This document shows, piece by piece, positions 12,832 to 23,379 of a DNA stretch of 64,000 bases. This DNA comes from Torymus aiolomorphi (taxonomy: Eukaryota > Arthropoda > Insecta > Hymenoptera > Torymidae): the NCBI GenBank assembly GCA_036365515.1, contig CM070873.1, forward strand, positions 76,038,529 through 76,102,528, written 5' to 3'. The stretch's first letter is position 1. Each line of letters begins with the position of its first letter. Position numbers and translations under genes: made by a program. The notes below the pieces were generated by a model, which saw only the letters and a list, made by a program, of their open reading frames with translations, had not been told where the DNA came from and did no database searches.

Positions 12832-13047
12832 GAAATAAAGGTCGAAAACACATTAGTTCGTTAGAGTCCGTTTATTTACTACCTGAATAAATATTTAATT
12901 TGAAATTTTGATACGTACTAAAAATACGTATCGATTATACGTATCAAAGCGATCGAATTTGTTACATGAAAATTACGTCTTTTTGTTTGTAATTTTGATA
13001 CATAATATAATTACATATGAAAATTACGTAATTATTTTTTACCCGGC

Positions 13048-13407
13048 GGGGCGAAGTACACACTATTCGCGCCTTCAAACTCCTATACCGACCTATTTCG
13101 CTCACAAAACAATGAAAGTCATATGCATTAATCGCCCACATTGTATAAGCATCCTGTTTACGGCAAAGACTAAAAATATCTGTGACAGGCATCTCTGAGC
13201 TGGCGCCGCATGGTTTCGTTAGAGAGGGGCTAGTCTACGGGTGTCGCTCCGCTCCGAAGATCCGAGCGGGTAGCGACACCCGTAGACTGGCCAGGGCGAA
13301 TTACAAACTATTCACGCCGTCAAACTCTTATACCGACCTATTTCGCTCACAAAACATAATGAAAATGTCATGCGTTAATCGCCCACACTGTATAAGCATC
13401 CTGTTTA
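13048..13407. repeat. Palindrome-bearing repeat units continuing the 11.4-kb array
   Basis: One complete unit (TGTATAAGCATCC through CGACACCCGTAGACTGG) and the start of a second, which stops within CATCCTGTTTAC at the edge of the next foldback element. Confidence 0.6.
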
Positions 13408-13904
13408 CGAAAATACGTATCAGTCATGTAACAAATTCGAACGCTTTGATACGTACAGTTGATACGTATTTTTAGTACTTATCAAAATTTTAAATTAAAT
13501 ATATATTTACTGAAATTTCGCGAAATGTTTACTGATTCTATTTTAGTAGCCATAAACGGTAGTATACTGTGGATAATATCACACAAAATAGGGAATACAG
13601 CTATGTTATCTTTTATTTTACTTTTAATTATTTTAATTAATTAACGTAAAGTAATAGATAACATAGCTGTATGCCCTATTTTTGTGCTATTATCCACAGT
13701 ATACTACCGTTTATGGCAACTAAAATAGAATCAGTAAACATTTCGTGAAATTTCAGTGAATAAATATTTAATTTTAAATTTTGATACGTACTAAAAATTC
13801 GTATCAATTATACGTATCAAAGCGTTCGAATTTGTTACATGAGAAATGCATATTTCTGTTTCGTAATTTTGATACGTAATACAAAATGACGTAATTATTT
13901 TCAG
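13408..13904. mobile_element. Uninterrupted foldback element of the GATACGTA family
   Basis: About 500 bp made of two inverted arms: GAAATTTCGCGAAATGTTTAC on the left answers GTAAACATTTCGTGAAATTTC on the right, with ATAACATAGCTGTATGCCCTA-type sequence near the centre and GATACGTATTTTTAGTAC outside. It sits inside the palindrome-bearing repeat, as the copy at 11868-13047 does. No ORF is conserved. Confidence 0.7.
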
Positions 13905-14700
13905 CCAGGAAATCATAATGAAAAACTCATGCATTAATCGCCCACACTGTATAAGCATCCTGTTTACGGCTAAGACTAAAAATATCTGTGACAGGCATCT
14001 CTGAGCTAGCGCCGCATGGTTTCGTTAGAGAACGGCTAGCCTACGGGTATCGCTCCGCTCCGAATATCCGAACGGGTAGCGACACCCGTAAACTGGACGG
14101 TGTGAATTATACATTACTCGCGCCGTCGCTAGCCCTGGATTGATACCCACCTATTTTACTTGAAAAAAAAAAGAAAAACTAATACCCCAATGGCCCTGAC
14201 AGTATAAGGTCCCTTATTACAGGAACGCCTAAAGTTATCCCTGACAGGCAACTGTCAGACTCTCGTAGACTGACTGGTGCGAATTGCACATTATTCACAT
14301 CCTCAAGCTTAGAATTGTTACCGACCTATTTTGCTTGAGAAAGAAGGGAATAACTAATAGATAAATGTGAGCGTCCGAGCTCGAACATATATCCTATTTT
14401 GCTTGTGAAAAAAAAAATAATACGCAAATGGCCCTGACAGTATAAGGTTCCCTTTTACGAGAAAGCCTAAAGTAATTTCTGATAGGAAACTGTCAGCGCG
14501 TCCTTGCGCCGTCCAAATCTTATACCACTTTTTGTAAGGCGTCGCACAAATATAAGCGTCTTTTGTTGCATGCCGTTCAAATAGCACCTTAATCCTCCCA
14601 CCCGACGACCTATAAGTAGAGGTGGAAAAACATATTTTAACGAAATGTTTAGAATTGCAAAATATTTTATATGTATGAGTTAGCAAGATCAAATTTTACT
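13905..14700. repeat. Further palindrome-bearing units, diverging subfamily
   Basis: Units at about 13908-14150, 14150-14330 and 14370-14520. The later ones carry GGCCCTGACAGTATAAGG and CTGACAGGCAACTGTCAG and match the reverse complement of 15590-15960, making a large foldback around 14.5-15.6 kb. Confidence 0.55.
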
Positions 14701-14729
14701 TTTTTTACTAGGTACATTTCCAAAATAGA

Positions 14730-15640
14730 TAAGCCTGTCAGGGATAACTTTAGGCTTTACCGTAAAAGAGGACCTTATACACGGAGAGAAATGTTTATAC
14801 AAAAATTCATATAATTTTCATGAAAAATTACTGTTATACTGTTTTTTAATTGGGCGACAAACTGGCATTCTACTGAATTTTAGTATAACTTTACCAATTT
14901 TTACTATACTAGATAGTAAAGTGTAATTCTCGATGAAAAAAATTTTTTGGCAACCTACATTACTGAAACATTTATTTTCTTAGTCACTTCGTATTTATAT
15001 GTAACTGACTTATAAATAATTTTTCTGTCCTCCGGCCGGAAAGCGCCAACTTCCCAGCCGCTGCGCGAAACGAAGTTGCCGCTTTCCGGCGCCGTTGAGC
15101 AGAAAAATAGTATACAGATCTTGGCCAGTAAAAAAGGAAGCCTCAGATCACATGTTTGTCAACCTCGGCTTCGCCTCGGCCGACAATTACATGTGATCTG
15201 AGACATTTCTTATTTTTACTGCCTAGGTGTATAATATCCTATTTTTTATCTCTGAAAAAAAAACGCGGAGACCGGGAATCGAACCCGAGCCTGTGAATTC
15301 GTAAGCCGCAGTCTTGACCACTACGCCACGCAGCACTTTGTTAAAAGATACTTTGTCTCGTCTTCATATGCTACACCTCGTACAGCTGACGGTCGCTTAA
15401 TTTTTACTATACTGTCTACTAAAAATTGCTATACCTTTTATCAAATTTTAATACACTTATATCAATAATTGCTAAACATATACTAAATAACCTGCATAAT
15501 ACGAGTTTATCGCCCCATTCGTAAAAAGTATAGTAATTTTTACATAAAAATTTGTCTCCGTGTACTGTCTGGGCCATTTGTGTATTAGTTTTTCTCTTTT
15601 TTTTTCACAAGCAAAATAGGATATATATGCTCGAGCGCGG
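14730..15640. repeat. Large duplicated unit, copy 1 (with tRNA-like sequence)
   Basis: This unit starts with GATAACTTTAGGCTTTACCG and ACACGGAGAGAAATGTTTAT and ends with TTTGTCTCCGTGTACTGTCTG. It is repeated at about 16100-18190. Copy 1 contains a private insertion (about 15021-15235) made of two GC-rich hairpins, one pairing CCGGAAAGCG with CGCTTTCCGG and one pairing CTCAGATCACATG with CATGTGATCTGAG. Copy 2 instead has two TA-flanked insertions. Comparing the copies gives empty sites for all of these. Confidence 0.65.
15265..15335 (-). other. tRNA-like sequence with A and B boxes, unit copy 1
   Basis: On the minus strand TGGCGTAGTGG matches the pol III A box and GGTTCGATTCC the B box, with a plausible T-stem (TCGGG/CCCGG). 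The anticodon arm has a mismatch and a loop that is too large, so I do not assign an anticodon. It lies inside a duplicated repeat unit, which suggests a SINE-like or tRNA-derived sequence rather than a working gene. Confidence 0.5.
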
Positions 15641-16100
15641 ATGGTCAGATTTATCTATTAGTTATTCCATTCTTTTTCAAGCAAAATAGGTCGGTAACAA
15701 TTCTAAGTTTGAGGACGCGAATAATGTGTAATTCGCACCAGTCAGTCTGCGGGAGTCGCTCCTCGCTGGGATCGTCAGAGAGGAGCGACTCCCGTGGACT
15801 AGCTGCGCTCTAACGCAAGCATGCGGCGCTCGCTGACAGTTGCCTCTCAGGGATAACTTTAGGCTTTCCCGTAATAGGGGATCTTATACTGTCAGGGCCA
15901 TTGGTGTATTAGTTTTTCTTTTTTTTTTCAAGTAAAATAGGTGGGTATCAATCCAGGGCTAGCGGGAGCGCGAGTAATGTGCAATTCACATCGGCCAGTC
16001 TACGGGATTCGCTCCCCGCTCAGATCGTCAGAGCGGATCGGCACCCGTAGACTAGCTGCGCTCTACCGCAAGCATAGGGCGCTTGCTGACAGTTGCCTGT
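15641..16100. repeat. Palindrome-bearing units in inverse orientation
   Basis: Two units with the hairpins GGGAGTCGCTCC/GGAGCGACTCCC (15745-15800) and CTACGGGATTCGC/GGCACCCGTAG (about 16000-16055), separated by CTTATACTGTCAGGGCCATT. They mirror units near 14.2-14.5 kb. Confidence 0.55.
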
Positions 16101-16342
16101 CAGGGATAAGTTTAGGCTTTACCGTAAAAGAGGACCTTATACACGGAGAGAAATGTTTATACAAAAATTCATATAATTTTCACGAAAAATTATTCGTATA
16201 CTGTTGTTGAATCTGGCGACAAACTAGCATTCTACTGAATTTTAATATAACTTTACCAATTTTTACTATACTAGATAGTAAATGGAATTCGCGATGAAAA
16301 AAATTTTTGGCAAGCTACATTACTGAAACACTTATTTTCTTA

Positions 16343-16645
16343 CACTGACAAAAAAAAAACCCGCAGAACAGCTCGAATGTCCGGTTAAATTTGCTAGACT
16401 CGCCGGGTAGGACAGCAAAGGTTAGGATTACTCAAGCACTGTGGTAAAAGCAGCTTGAGCGACAAGCGCGCCATATGTCCCATGACCTCTGTTTATGTTG
16501 TTTCTGTCCGATTCTCAAGGAAACTCGTTGAGTTTCCTCGGAACTCCTTGAGTTTCTGGCAGAAACTGCTTAGACGGCGCCATGTTATTATATGCTATTC
16601 CCGCCTGACTGAATCAAGCAAACTTAGCTGTTTTTTTTCTCAGTG
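16343..16645. mobile_element. TA-flanked MITE, 303 bp
   Basis: It begins CACTGACAAAAAAAAAA and ends TTTTTTTTCTCAGTG, with TA at 16341-16342 and 16646-16647. The other unit copy has the empty site TTTTCTTAGTCACTTCG (near 14980), so the insertion and a TA duplication are directly seen. TA target use fits Tc1/mariner-type elements. No ORF with transposase features. Confidence 0.75.
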
Positions 16646-16708
16646 TAGTCACTTCGCATTTATATGTAACTGACTTATAAATAATTTTTTTTTATATATG
16701 AAAAAAAA

Positions 16709-16780
16709 CGCGGTGACCGGGAATCGAACCCGAGCCTGTGAATCCGTAAGCCGCAGTCTTGACCGCTACGCCACGCCGCA
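16709..16780 (-). other. tRNA-like sequence with A and B boxes, unit copy 2
   Basis: Minus strand TGGCGTAGCGG (A box) and GGTTCGATTCC (B box). The ends GCGGCG and CACCGC can pair as an acceptor-like stem with one mismatch. The anticodon arm is irregular as in copy 1. Probably tRNA-derived repeat sequence. Confidence 0.5.
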
Positions 16781-16977
16781 CTTTATTAAAAGATACTTTG
16801 TCTCGTCTACATATGCTACACCTCGTACAGCTGACGATCGCTTAATTTTTACTATACTGTCTACCAAAAATTGCTATGCCTTTTATCAAATTTTAATACA
16901 CTTATATCAATAATTGCTAAACATATACTAAATAACCTGCATAATACGAGTTTATCGCCCCAATCGTTAGAAGTATA

Positions 16978-18147
16978 CACTGAGAGAAATGTCATAGAAA
17001 AATTTGTTAAATATATAACAAAAAATGCTATTTTACATAGGAACGGAAGGATATACTCGACTTGTGACGTAGTTTATTATATATATAGAAATAATTATTA
17101 TATTATAAAATAATTTTTCCAATACACTTGAGCAAAAATTATTATATTATATTGTAAAAATTTAGATATAGTAAAATTTTTAATCTTTTTTAATAATATT
17201 TATTACATATGTATACCAAATTTTACTAACTTATATAGTAAAAAGTGCTATCAGACGCCAGCGCCACCTGATCGCGGTATGCATAGGGAAGATGACTAAT
17301 GTATAAGTTCCAAAATTTTAGACTCAAGGTTGTCCGTGCCCGAACAGAAATTGACTTAGGGCTAATGCCAGGGCCTTATCCGATGCCTTAAAATAATCAT
17401 AAGGTCCTGACATGGCGCCTGGTGAGGCCCTTAACAAGTCGCGTAATGGGGCGCACCTCCGGCCCTGGCGGGCTTTCCCGGGCATAGTTCGTATTTTTCA
17501 CTATTTGGTAATTTACTGCTTTAAATAATGCACAGCTTTGTGAGCGTTGCAAGTTATCTAAAATAATTCAATAAACTTTTTCAAATAACACAGATGTGTT
17601 ACTCTGTAGTAATGACATTAACGTAAGAAATGAAACAAAATTATTTTCAACCTACTAAATCCAGACATGTCATTACAATATCAAGGCTTGATCAGGGCTT
17701 CGTAAGGCGTAACATCTGATGGATACATATCAGGGCCAGACGAGGGCTATTCACGTAGCCCTAGTTTAATATCTAAATATTTTTGTAAGGCGATTTTCAG
17801 GCAAATTAAGGCCTTATCAGTCCGGGCCGGGGCCATACCAGCACCGCGTTACGCGCTTTGCTGGGGCCCTTACGGCAAACCTAGTTAGGCCCTTACGTTT
17901 ACGCAGGGCTAGCCCTATTCATTTTCCGTTCGGGTGGGTAAGTGGTCAGCGCGCTCGACTGGCGTGCCGAGGGTCGAGGGTTCGAATACAGCCGTCGTAA
18001 GATTTTTTTTTAAATTCAGCTTATTACCATAAATTGCTATATATATAGTAAAAATTATTAGATGTCGAGTATATCCTTCCGTTCCTATATAATATAGCAA
18101 TTTTTGTTACATATTTAACAAATTTTCCTATGACATTTCTCTCAGTG
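16978..18147. mobile_element. TA-flanked TIR element, 1170 bp, nonautonomous
   Basis: Terminal inverted repeats of about 80 bp begin CACTGAGAGAAATGTCATAG and end CTATGACATTTCTCTCAGTG. TA lies at 16976-16977 and 18148-18149; the duplicated unit shows the empty site AAGTATAGTAATTTTTAC near 15538. The first five bases and TA duplication match the MITE at 16343, so both may use one transposase family. The interior is GC-rich with many copies of AGGGCC/AAGGCC and a tRNA-like sequence near its right end. No transposase ORF. Confidence 0.75.
17935..17998 (+). other. tRNA-like sequence inside the TA element
   Basis: TGGGTAAGTGG (17935-17945) fits an A box and GGTTCGAATAC (17979-17989) a B box at tRNA-like spacing; CTCG/CGAG can form an anticodon-type stem. 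It differs from the other two tRNA-like sequences. A run of T follows at 18003. It could be a tRNA-derived SINE head captured by the element. Confidence 0.45.
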
Positions 18148-18179
18148 TAGTAATTTTTACATAAAAATTTCTCACCGTG

Positions 18180-18550
18180 TACTGTCTGGGCGGTTTGTGT
18201 ATTAGTTTTTCTCTTTTTTTCCACAAGCAAAATAGGATATATATGCTCGAGCGCGGACGCTCAGATTTATCTATTAGTTATTCCCTTATTTTTTAAGCAA
18301 AATAGGTCGGTAACAATTCTATGCTTGAGGACGCGAATAATGTGCAATTCGCACCAGTCAGTCTACGGGAGTCGCTCCCCGCTGGGATCGTCAGAGAGGA
18401 GCGACTCCCGTAGACTACCTGCGCTCTAGCGCAAGCATGCAGCACTCGCTGATAGTTACCTGTCAGGGATAACTTTAGGCTTTGCCGTAAAAGGGGATCT
18501 TATACTGTCAGGGCCATTGGTGTATTAGTCTTTCTCGATTTTTTCACAAT
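18180..18550. repeat. Palindrome-bearing repeat unit, inverse orientation
   Basis: Contains the hairpin GTCTACGGGAGTCGCTC and GAGCGACTCCCGTAGAC (18361-18416) and CTTATACTGTCAGGGCCATT. Closes the nested repeat domain that began near 11.4 kb. Confidence 0.6.
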
Positions 18551-18939
18551 CAAAATAGGATAAGAAAAAGTTTTGTTCATGATGGTTGAAGGTCACAGAA
18601 AAAAGCTATGGACTTTTTAAAAATTGGATTATTTCAGTGAAGAAACAGGGAATATATGAATCTAGCCGCTCGAGCGCCCAATCAGTGAAGGCCTCTAGTG
18701 CGCAAGCGCTCGGTCTATGTATCGAGTTCCACGCTCTGGCCGCATGATAGGAGTTATACTACAGTAGCGCCACCACGCTGGTGAGACTTGTCACCACATG
18801 CAGCGCGCGCCGGCGTTTTACATTCTGCTGGTGTAACGATTAGCTCCTTGAAATTGACTACGGCATGGAAGTTTCGGAATTTTCTAGTGCATCTGTGACC
18901 TTTCCACCCCCGAATATTGGCTATCCGGCGGGAAAGTGA

Positions 18940-20130
18940 TGGCGATGATGCGACTGACTTGGGTAAGTACCTCGCTTCGGACTGGAATTTATTCTGTAGT
19001 GCAGCCGAACCTAACCTCCAAATTTTGGACTACCTGCTCCCTTGTTCCTAGCAGGTTGATACTGCTCTCCTCATCTCCTCATCTTCTACTGCTTGACACG
19101 TTATTAATATATATTTTGTTCTGCCTAAGGCGAAGAGTTCCTCCAGAAGACCACGTACCTTCATACAACTCTACTTCCTTCAAGAGTAGCCGACGCAGCT
19201 ACCACTTCCCATGGATATCACCGAGGCGAACACGACGCGGAAGCGATGGCGACAATGTAGTTCAATGTAGTTACCGCTTCTGCGATCGACTCGAGTAAGT
19301 ATCTTCCTTCGGACTGGGACTTAATTCTATAGTATAGCTGAACCTAACTTCCAAATTTCCATTTATCTGCTTCCTTGTTCCTGGCTGATTGTTACTGCTC
19401 TCCTCATTCCAATTGCTCGACATTTTATTAATATATTTTGTTCTACCTAAGGCGAAGAGCTCCTGTAGAAGGTCACCCACCTTCATATGATTCTACTCCC
19501 TTCGCGGGTAGCCGACGAAACCACTACTTTCCGAGGACATGACCAAGGTGAACACGATGCGGAAGCAACGGCGATGGTGCAGTTCAATGTAGTCAACGTT
19601 TTTGCGATCGACTCGAGTAAGTATTTTCCATCGGACTGGGACTTAATTCTATAGTACAGCTGACCCTAACCGCCAAATTTCCGTTTACGTGCTTCCTTGT
19701 TCCTGGCAGATTGATACTGCTCTCTTCATCCCTACTGCTCGACAATTTAGTAATATATGTTGTTCTACCTAAGGCGAAGAGCTCCTGTAGAAGTCCACTC
19801 ACCTTCATGTGATTCGACTTCCTTCGCGAGTAGTCGACACTGCTACCACTTCCCGAGGACATCACCGACGTGAATACGATGGGGAAGCGACGGCGACGGT
19901 GCAGTTTAATGTAGTCCGCGCTCCTGTGATCGACTCGAGTAAGTACTTTCTTTCGGACTGAACCTTAATTTTATAGTTTAGCAGAACCTAACCTCCAAAT
20001 TTCCGTTCATCTGCTCCCTTGTTCCTGGTAGATGGATACTGATCTCCTTATCTCTACTGCTTGACACATTATTAATATAATTTATGGTTTTGAATAAGGT
20101 GAAAAGTTCCTGCAGACAACAGCATACCTT
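18940..20130. repeat. ~325-bp tandem repeat array 1
   Basis: Successive units are marked by GACTCGAGTAAGTA-like motifs near 18963, 19293, 19615 and 19936, giving spacings of about 330, 322 and 321 bp. Every unit contains a GTAAGT donor-like site, a pyrimidine-rich TTCCTGGCAG acceptor-like site about 95 bp later, and CTAAGGCGAAGAG. On the minus strand units 2 and 3 hold related ORFs (19271-19486 and 19593-19865) with LLQELFALGRT near the start and YSSRSQKR at the end. I do not recognise the peptide. It may be a tandemly duplicated exon, a satellite or part of an element. Confidence 0.7.
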
Positions 20131-20399
20131 TGTGATTTTATTACCTACGACAACCAATTTTCAGTGGATTGCAAGTAAGCGGAAATAATGGGTAATATAA
20201 TAAGGAAGCGACGGTCGGCAACGCAGCAACGAGGTGTAACGTTCTCCAGGTTAAATGTAAGTTGCGGCGTGTCTCTAGAGTTGCTGTGTGTACAGATACC
20301 CTGTGCTACAACACTAGAGAATGACTCTGCGGCAGAGGCTGTTCTAGTTGACAATATTTACCTTAAGTGTTACCATAGAATGTTTCTATCCAGTTTTGG

Positions 20400-21640
20400 T
20401 AAATATTAATTGACAAGAAAACAATTTTTTCTGTATGATTCAAAAGAGATTGAGCAGTTTTTTCAGATCGAAGTACAGTAGTTTGTTAAGATCCATTGTT
20501 TACAACTATTAACAAAGCGTGATATGTAAGATATTAGAGATTATATAGAGCCAATAGAGATTTACAGAAAGGAATTGATAATTTTCTTATCGATCTGTAA
20601 TTTGAACTATTATTTTATAATATTGCATGTCTTGAATAGTACTGCATGTGTATTTAATAATCAAAAATAATTATTTAATTCACCACAATTGAAATATAAT
20701 TTATATTATTTTCATGTTATTTATGTATGTATAATTGTTTGTTATAATCTGCTATCAAATCTAGTATTATAACTTTGCATGGTTTGGTTTAACACTGCAG
20801 TAATTGATTTCTTTGCCGCTCGGCAATCAAATACTGTTTTTATGATTTGGTATATGGTTATACAAAACGATAGCAATTTCTTTGTCAATTTGCAATACTC
20901 GTTTTTTTAAGTGATTTTGCATGATATTATTTAATCTGCAGGAATTGGTAATTTCTTTACTGTTCTGCAATATAATACTTCTATAATATAATATCACATG
21001 TTATTCATATAAGTATTTTTTGAGTTAACGATCTGCAAAAAATGCAGTAGTTATAATTTTGCATGATTTTTTTTAATACTGCCGGAATCAATTTCCGTAT
21101 CGATCTACAATCAAAATTATGTTTATGATATTGCATGTTATCGTAGAATAATGTAGTAATTGATAATTCATTTATCAATTTATAATGAAAGATCGTTTTG
21201 CATGTGTTAAAATATTGTATAATTTAATTCAGTACAACAGTAATTGATGATTTATGCATCAATTAATAATTAAGATTGGTATGATATTATTACATCTGCA
21301 GGAATAGATTATTTCTTTATTGATTTGCAATAAAATATTTTTTATAAATAAACGTGCATGTTCTATGTAAATATTTTTTTAAAACTGCAATCAAATGCTG
21401 TAGTTATAATTTTACATAGCTTTATTTAATACTGTTGAAATCGATTTCCGTATCGATCTGCGATCAAATATTTTTATGATATTGCATATTATCGTAAAAT
21501 AATACAGTAATTGATAATTTGTTTCTCAGTTTAAAATCAAAGATCATTTTGCATGTGTTAAAATATTGTATGATATAATTCAAAACAACAGTAATTGATG
21601 ACTCATCAATTAATAATTATGATAATTTTGTATAGGGGAA
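20400..21640. repeat. AT-rich satellite, ~360-bp period, array 1
   Basis: Repeated motifs TTATAATTTTGCATGATTT, CGATTTCCGTATCGATCTGC and ATGATATTGCATGTTATCG recur at about 21040 and 21395 (spacing about 357 bp), with older copies before. The same satellite returns at 25165-25860. No coding. Confidence 0.65.
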
Positions 21641-21904
21641 GGTGGTTCATAAAAATGCATAAAGAACTATACTAGTTTTTATATTTGAGTGTTACATACG
21701 AAAAAAAACTAATATGAATTAATTTCATAAGGTTGAAATTTGGAGCAGTGAAAATACGGTGGCTTGATTTTTGGTTTTACTGACAAAGAGTGAATATATC
21801 TCGGATTAATATGAAACAAAATGCATTTGAAAGCTCAAGTTTTAAACTTTCAAGTACATTTCTTGTTTACCTCGACAGATATTTGTAAAATATAAACCAA
21901 TGAT

Positions 21905-22262
21905 TAGGGGATGCCTTAGTCAATGGTTACCGACCGAGTCGATACGTTTGGGTTTTACTTAATAACAATAAAAATATATCGAATTATGCAAAATAATGAG
22001 AACTCCCTTCTGTATTTTTTCATTTTCTTTCATTCTGGCTGGGTTTTGAGTAAAAATATGCATTAGTTTTTGCAAAAACTTAGAACGAAATATGAGGTTT
22101 ACGCTTGGCTTCACCTCGAAATTTCGTTCAAAGTTTACTCAAAAACTAATGAATATTTTGATTCGAAATTTTGCACAAATATATAATATGCTGAAACTTA
22201 GAAGAGAGTTCTATTATTTTACGTAATTCGCAACAAAGAAAAATAGATTATTGTACCATATG
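21905..22262. mobile_element. Hairpin (foldback) element, copy 2, loop reversed
   Basis: Starts AGGGGATGCCTTAGTCAATGG and ends ATTGTACCATATGAG as copy 1 does. The arms are more diverged. The central segment reads GAGGTTTACGCTTGG and TTCACCTC, the reverse complement of the centre in copy 1, while the unique outer ends keep their orientation. Confidence 0.7.
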
Positions 22263-23379
22263 AGTAATGTGTATAGTGCCGCAAGAGTCACGCAATGGCG
22301 GCGACTGTTGGTCTTGGCCTTGCCCGTGTGCGTGTAGGCGCATGTGCTGCAGCTCGTCTGCTTGTTTGACGGTCGAGAGTCATGAGCAACACAGGCACAC
22401 GGCGCCGCGGATGATGCGCGAAAAAGGCCGGGCCGAACTTCGGCTGTGTGAATCGCAAGAATAATATAATAACGGATAGGGAGAACAGGCGTGCTCAGTG
22501 TGGACCGGACACGAAGAAAACCTGCCTCTATCCAGTTATAGTTATTCGCCACCGTGTCTCGCTTGCTTTCTCGCTTTCACCAACCTATCTCATCAACGCC
22601 GAAATCCGAATCGACCGACGCTCTAACGCGCACGCACTTTGAGAATTACAAGGACAAAAGTACGAGTTCTTCAGTATTGTGCTACTCTGGTGTTGAAGAA
22701 AGCCTTCTGCTGCTCTTCACAACGTCCACAACACGATCTTTGCCACGGTGTTGATTTGAGGTTATGTTTTTTGTTATCTACATACAGGCTATATACAGGT
22801 GAGACCTGTGGATGAACACTTTATGTTTCTGTGCTTTTGTCTTATATTCCCTTCTTTCTAGTTGTGCTATGCAGGAGCTGCTTTGAGGAAGCTGTATATT
22901 TATTTTCTGACAGCCATTGTAACTTCTTCTAGATCTCTGCTACTGTGCTATTAATGTTGGTCAAGCCATTTAATCATCTAGTTGTGATTTCCTGCATCAG
23001 TAAGTAATATTTCAATAATTTACTACTTTTGACGGTTCATGAAGCTTCTTTCTTCTCTTGCAGGAGAAACTAGCAGGCTTCTAAATCTGTATGAGGCTTT
23101 GTCGACTTGTGTTCATGTGTGTTCTATAAGGATGATTGTTGGTATGATGAATCGACTTCCAATTGACTAGTATTTCAAAATACAAATTTAACCCTCCTGT
23201 TTAAATTGTAGTTTTAGGCGAGGAAGAGAGAACTATAAAAATAGGAAAGAGTCTATCGCACATAAACCTCTTGAGCAGCAGAGGTTGCTTTTACTTTGTA
23301 TAGAAGTAGTCTTCTTCTACCAACCTAAAGAGTTTCCACACCCTCTGATACAATTCCAAAGTTATCATCAGGGTAGAAA
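22263..23379. other. Interval without a recognised gene
   Basis: Contains a GC-rich part (22270-22450) and pyrimidine-rich stretches with possible splice signals (for example ACAGGTGAGA near 22796), but the short ORFs carry no recognisable domain. It could be transcribed noncoding sequence. Nothing firmer can be said. Confidence 0.35.

Larger units (their letters stand above)
12254..12896. mobile_element. Penelope-like terminal-repeat palindrome with 13-bp target duplication
   Basis: The insert is bounded by direct repeats TGAATAAATATTT at 12254-12266 and 12884-12896, inside the arm of the foldback element. Its arms (about 12303-12500 and 12690-12883) are inverted copies, each with a hammerhead-like core. 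The same architecture surrounds the Penelope-like element at 35037-38966, so I infer two head-to-head terminal repeats of a second Penelope family with the coding part lost. The 190-bp centre has no ORF. Confidence 0.6.
11868..13047. mobile_element. Foldback element of the GATACGTA family, interrupted by a Penelope-derived insert
   Basis: The arms begin and end with inverted copies of GAAAATAATTACGT and contain repeated GATACGTATTTTTAGTACG. The inner arms (about 11990-12125 and 12130-12266) form a long hairpin containing CGCGAAATGTTTACTGATTC. The outer right arm resumes at 12897 after a 617-bp insertion. A shorter uninterrupted relative lies at 13408-13904, which shows the intact structure. 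Confidence 0.7.
16100..18190. repeat. Large duplicated unit, copy 2 (carries two TA-flanked insertions)
   Basis: Same order as 14730-15640: TTTAGGCTTTACCGTAAAAG, TTACTGAAACACTTATTTTC, tRNA-like sequence, TTTTTACTATACTGTCTACC, GTAATTTTTACATAAAAATT. The copy is longer because of insertions at 16343-16645 and 16978-18147. Confidence 0.65.

Noticed and set aside
22263..22760. Possible 5' exon or CpG-rich promoter
   Set aside because: GC rise and a donor-like site only; no ORF with domain content and no downstream exon could be tied to it.
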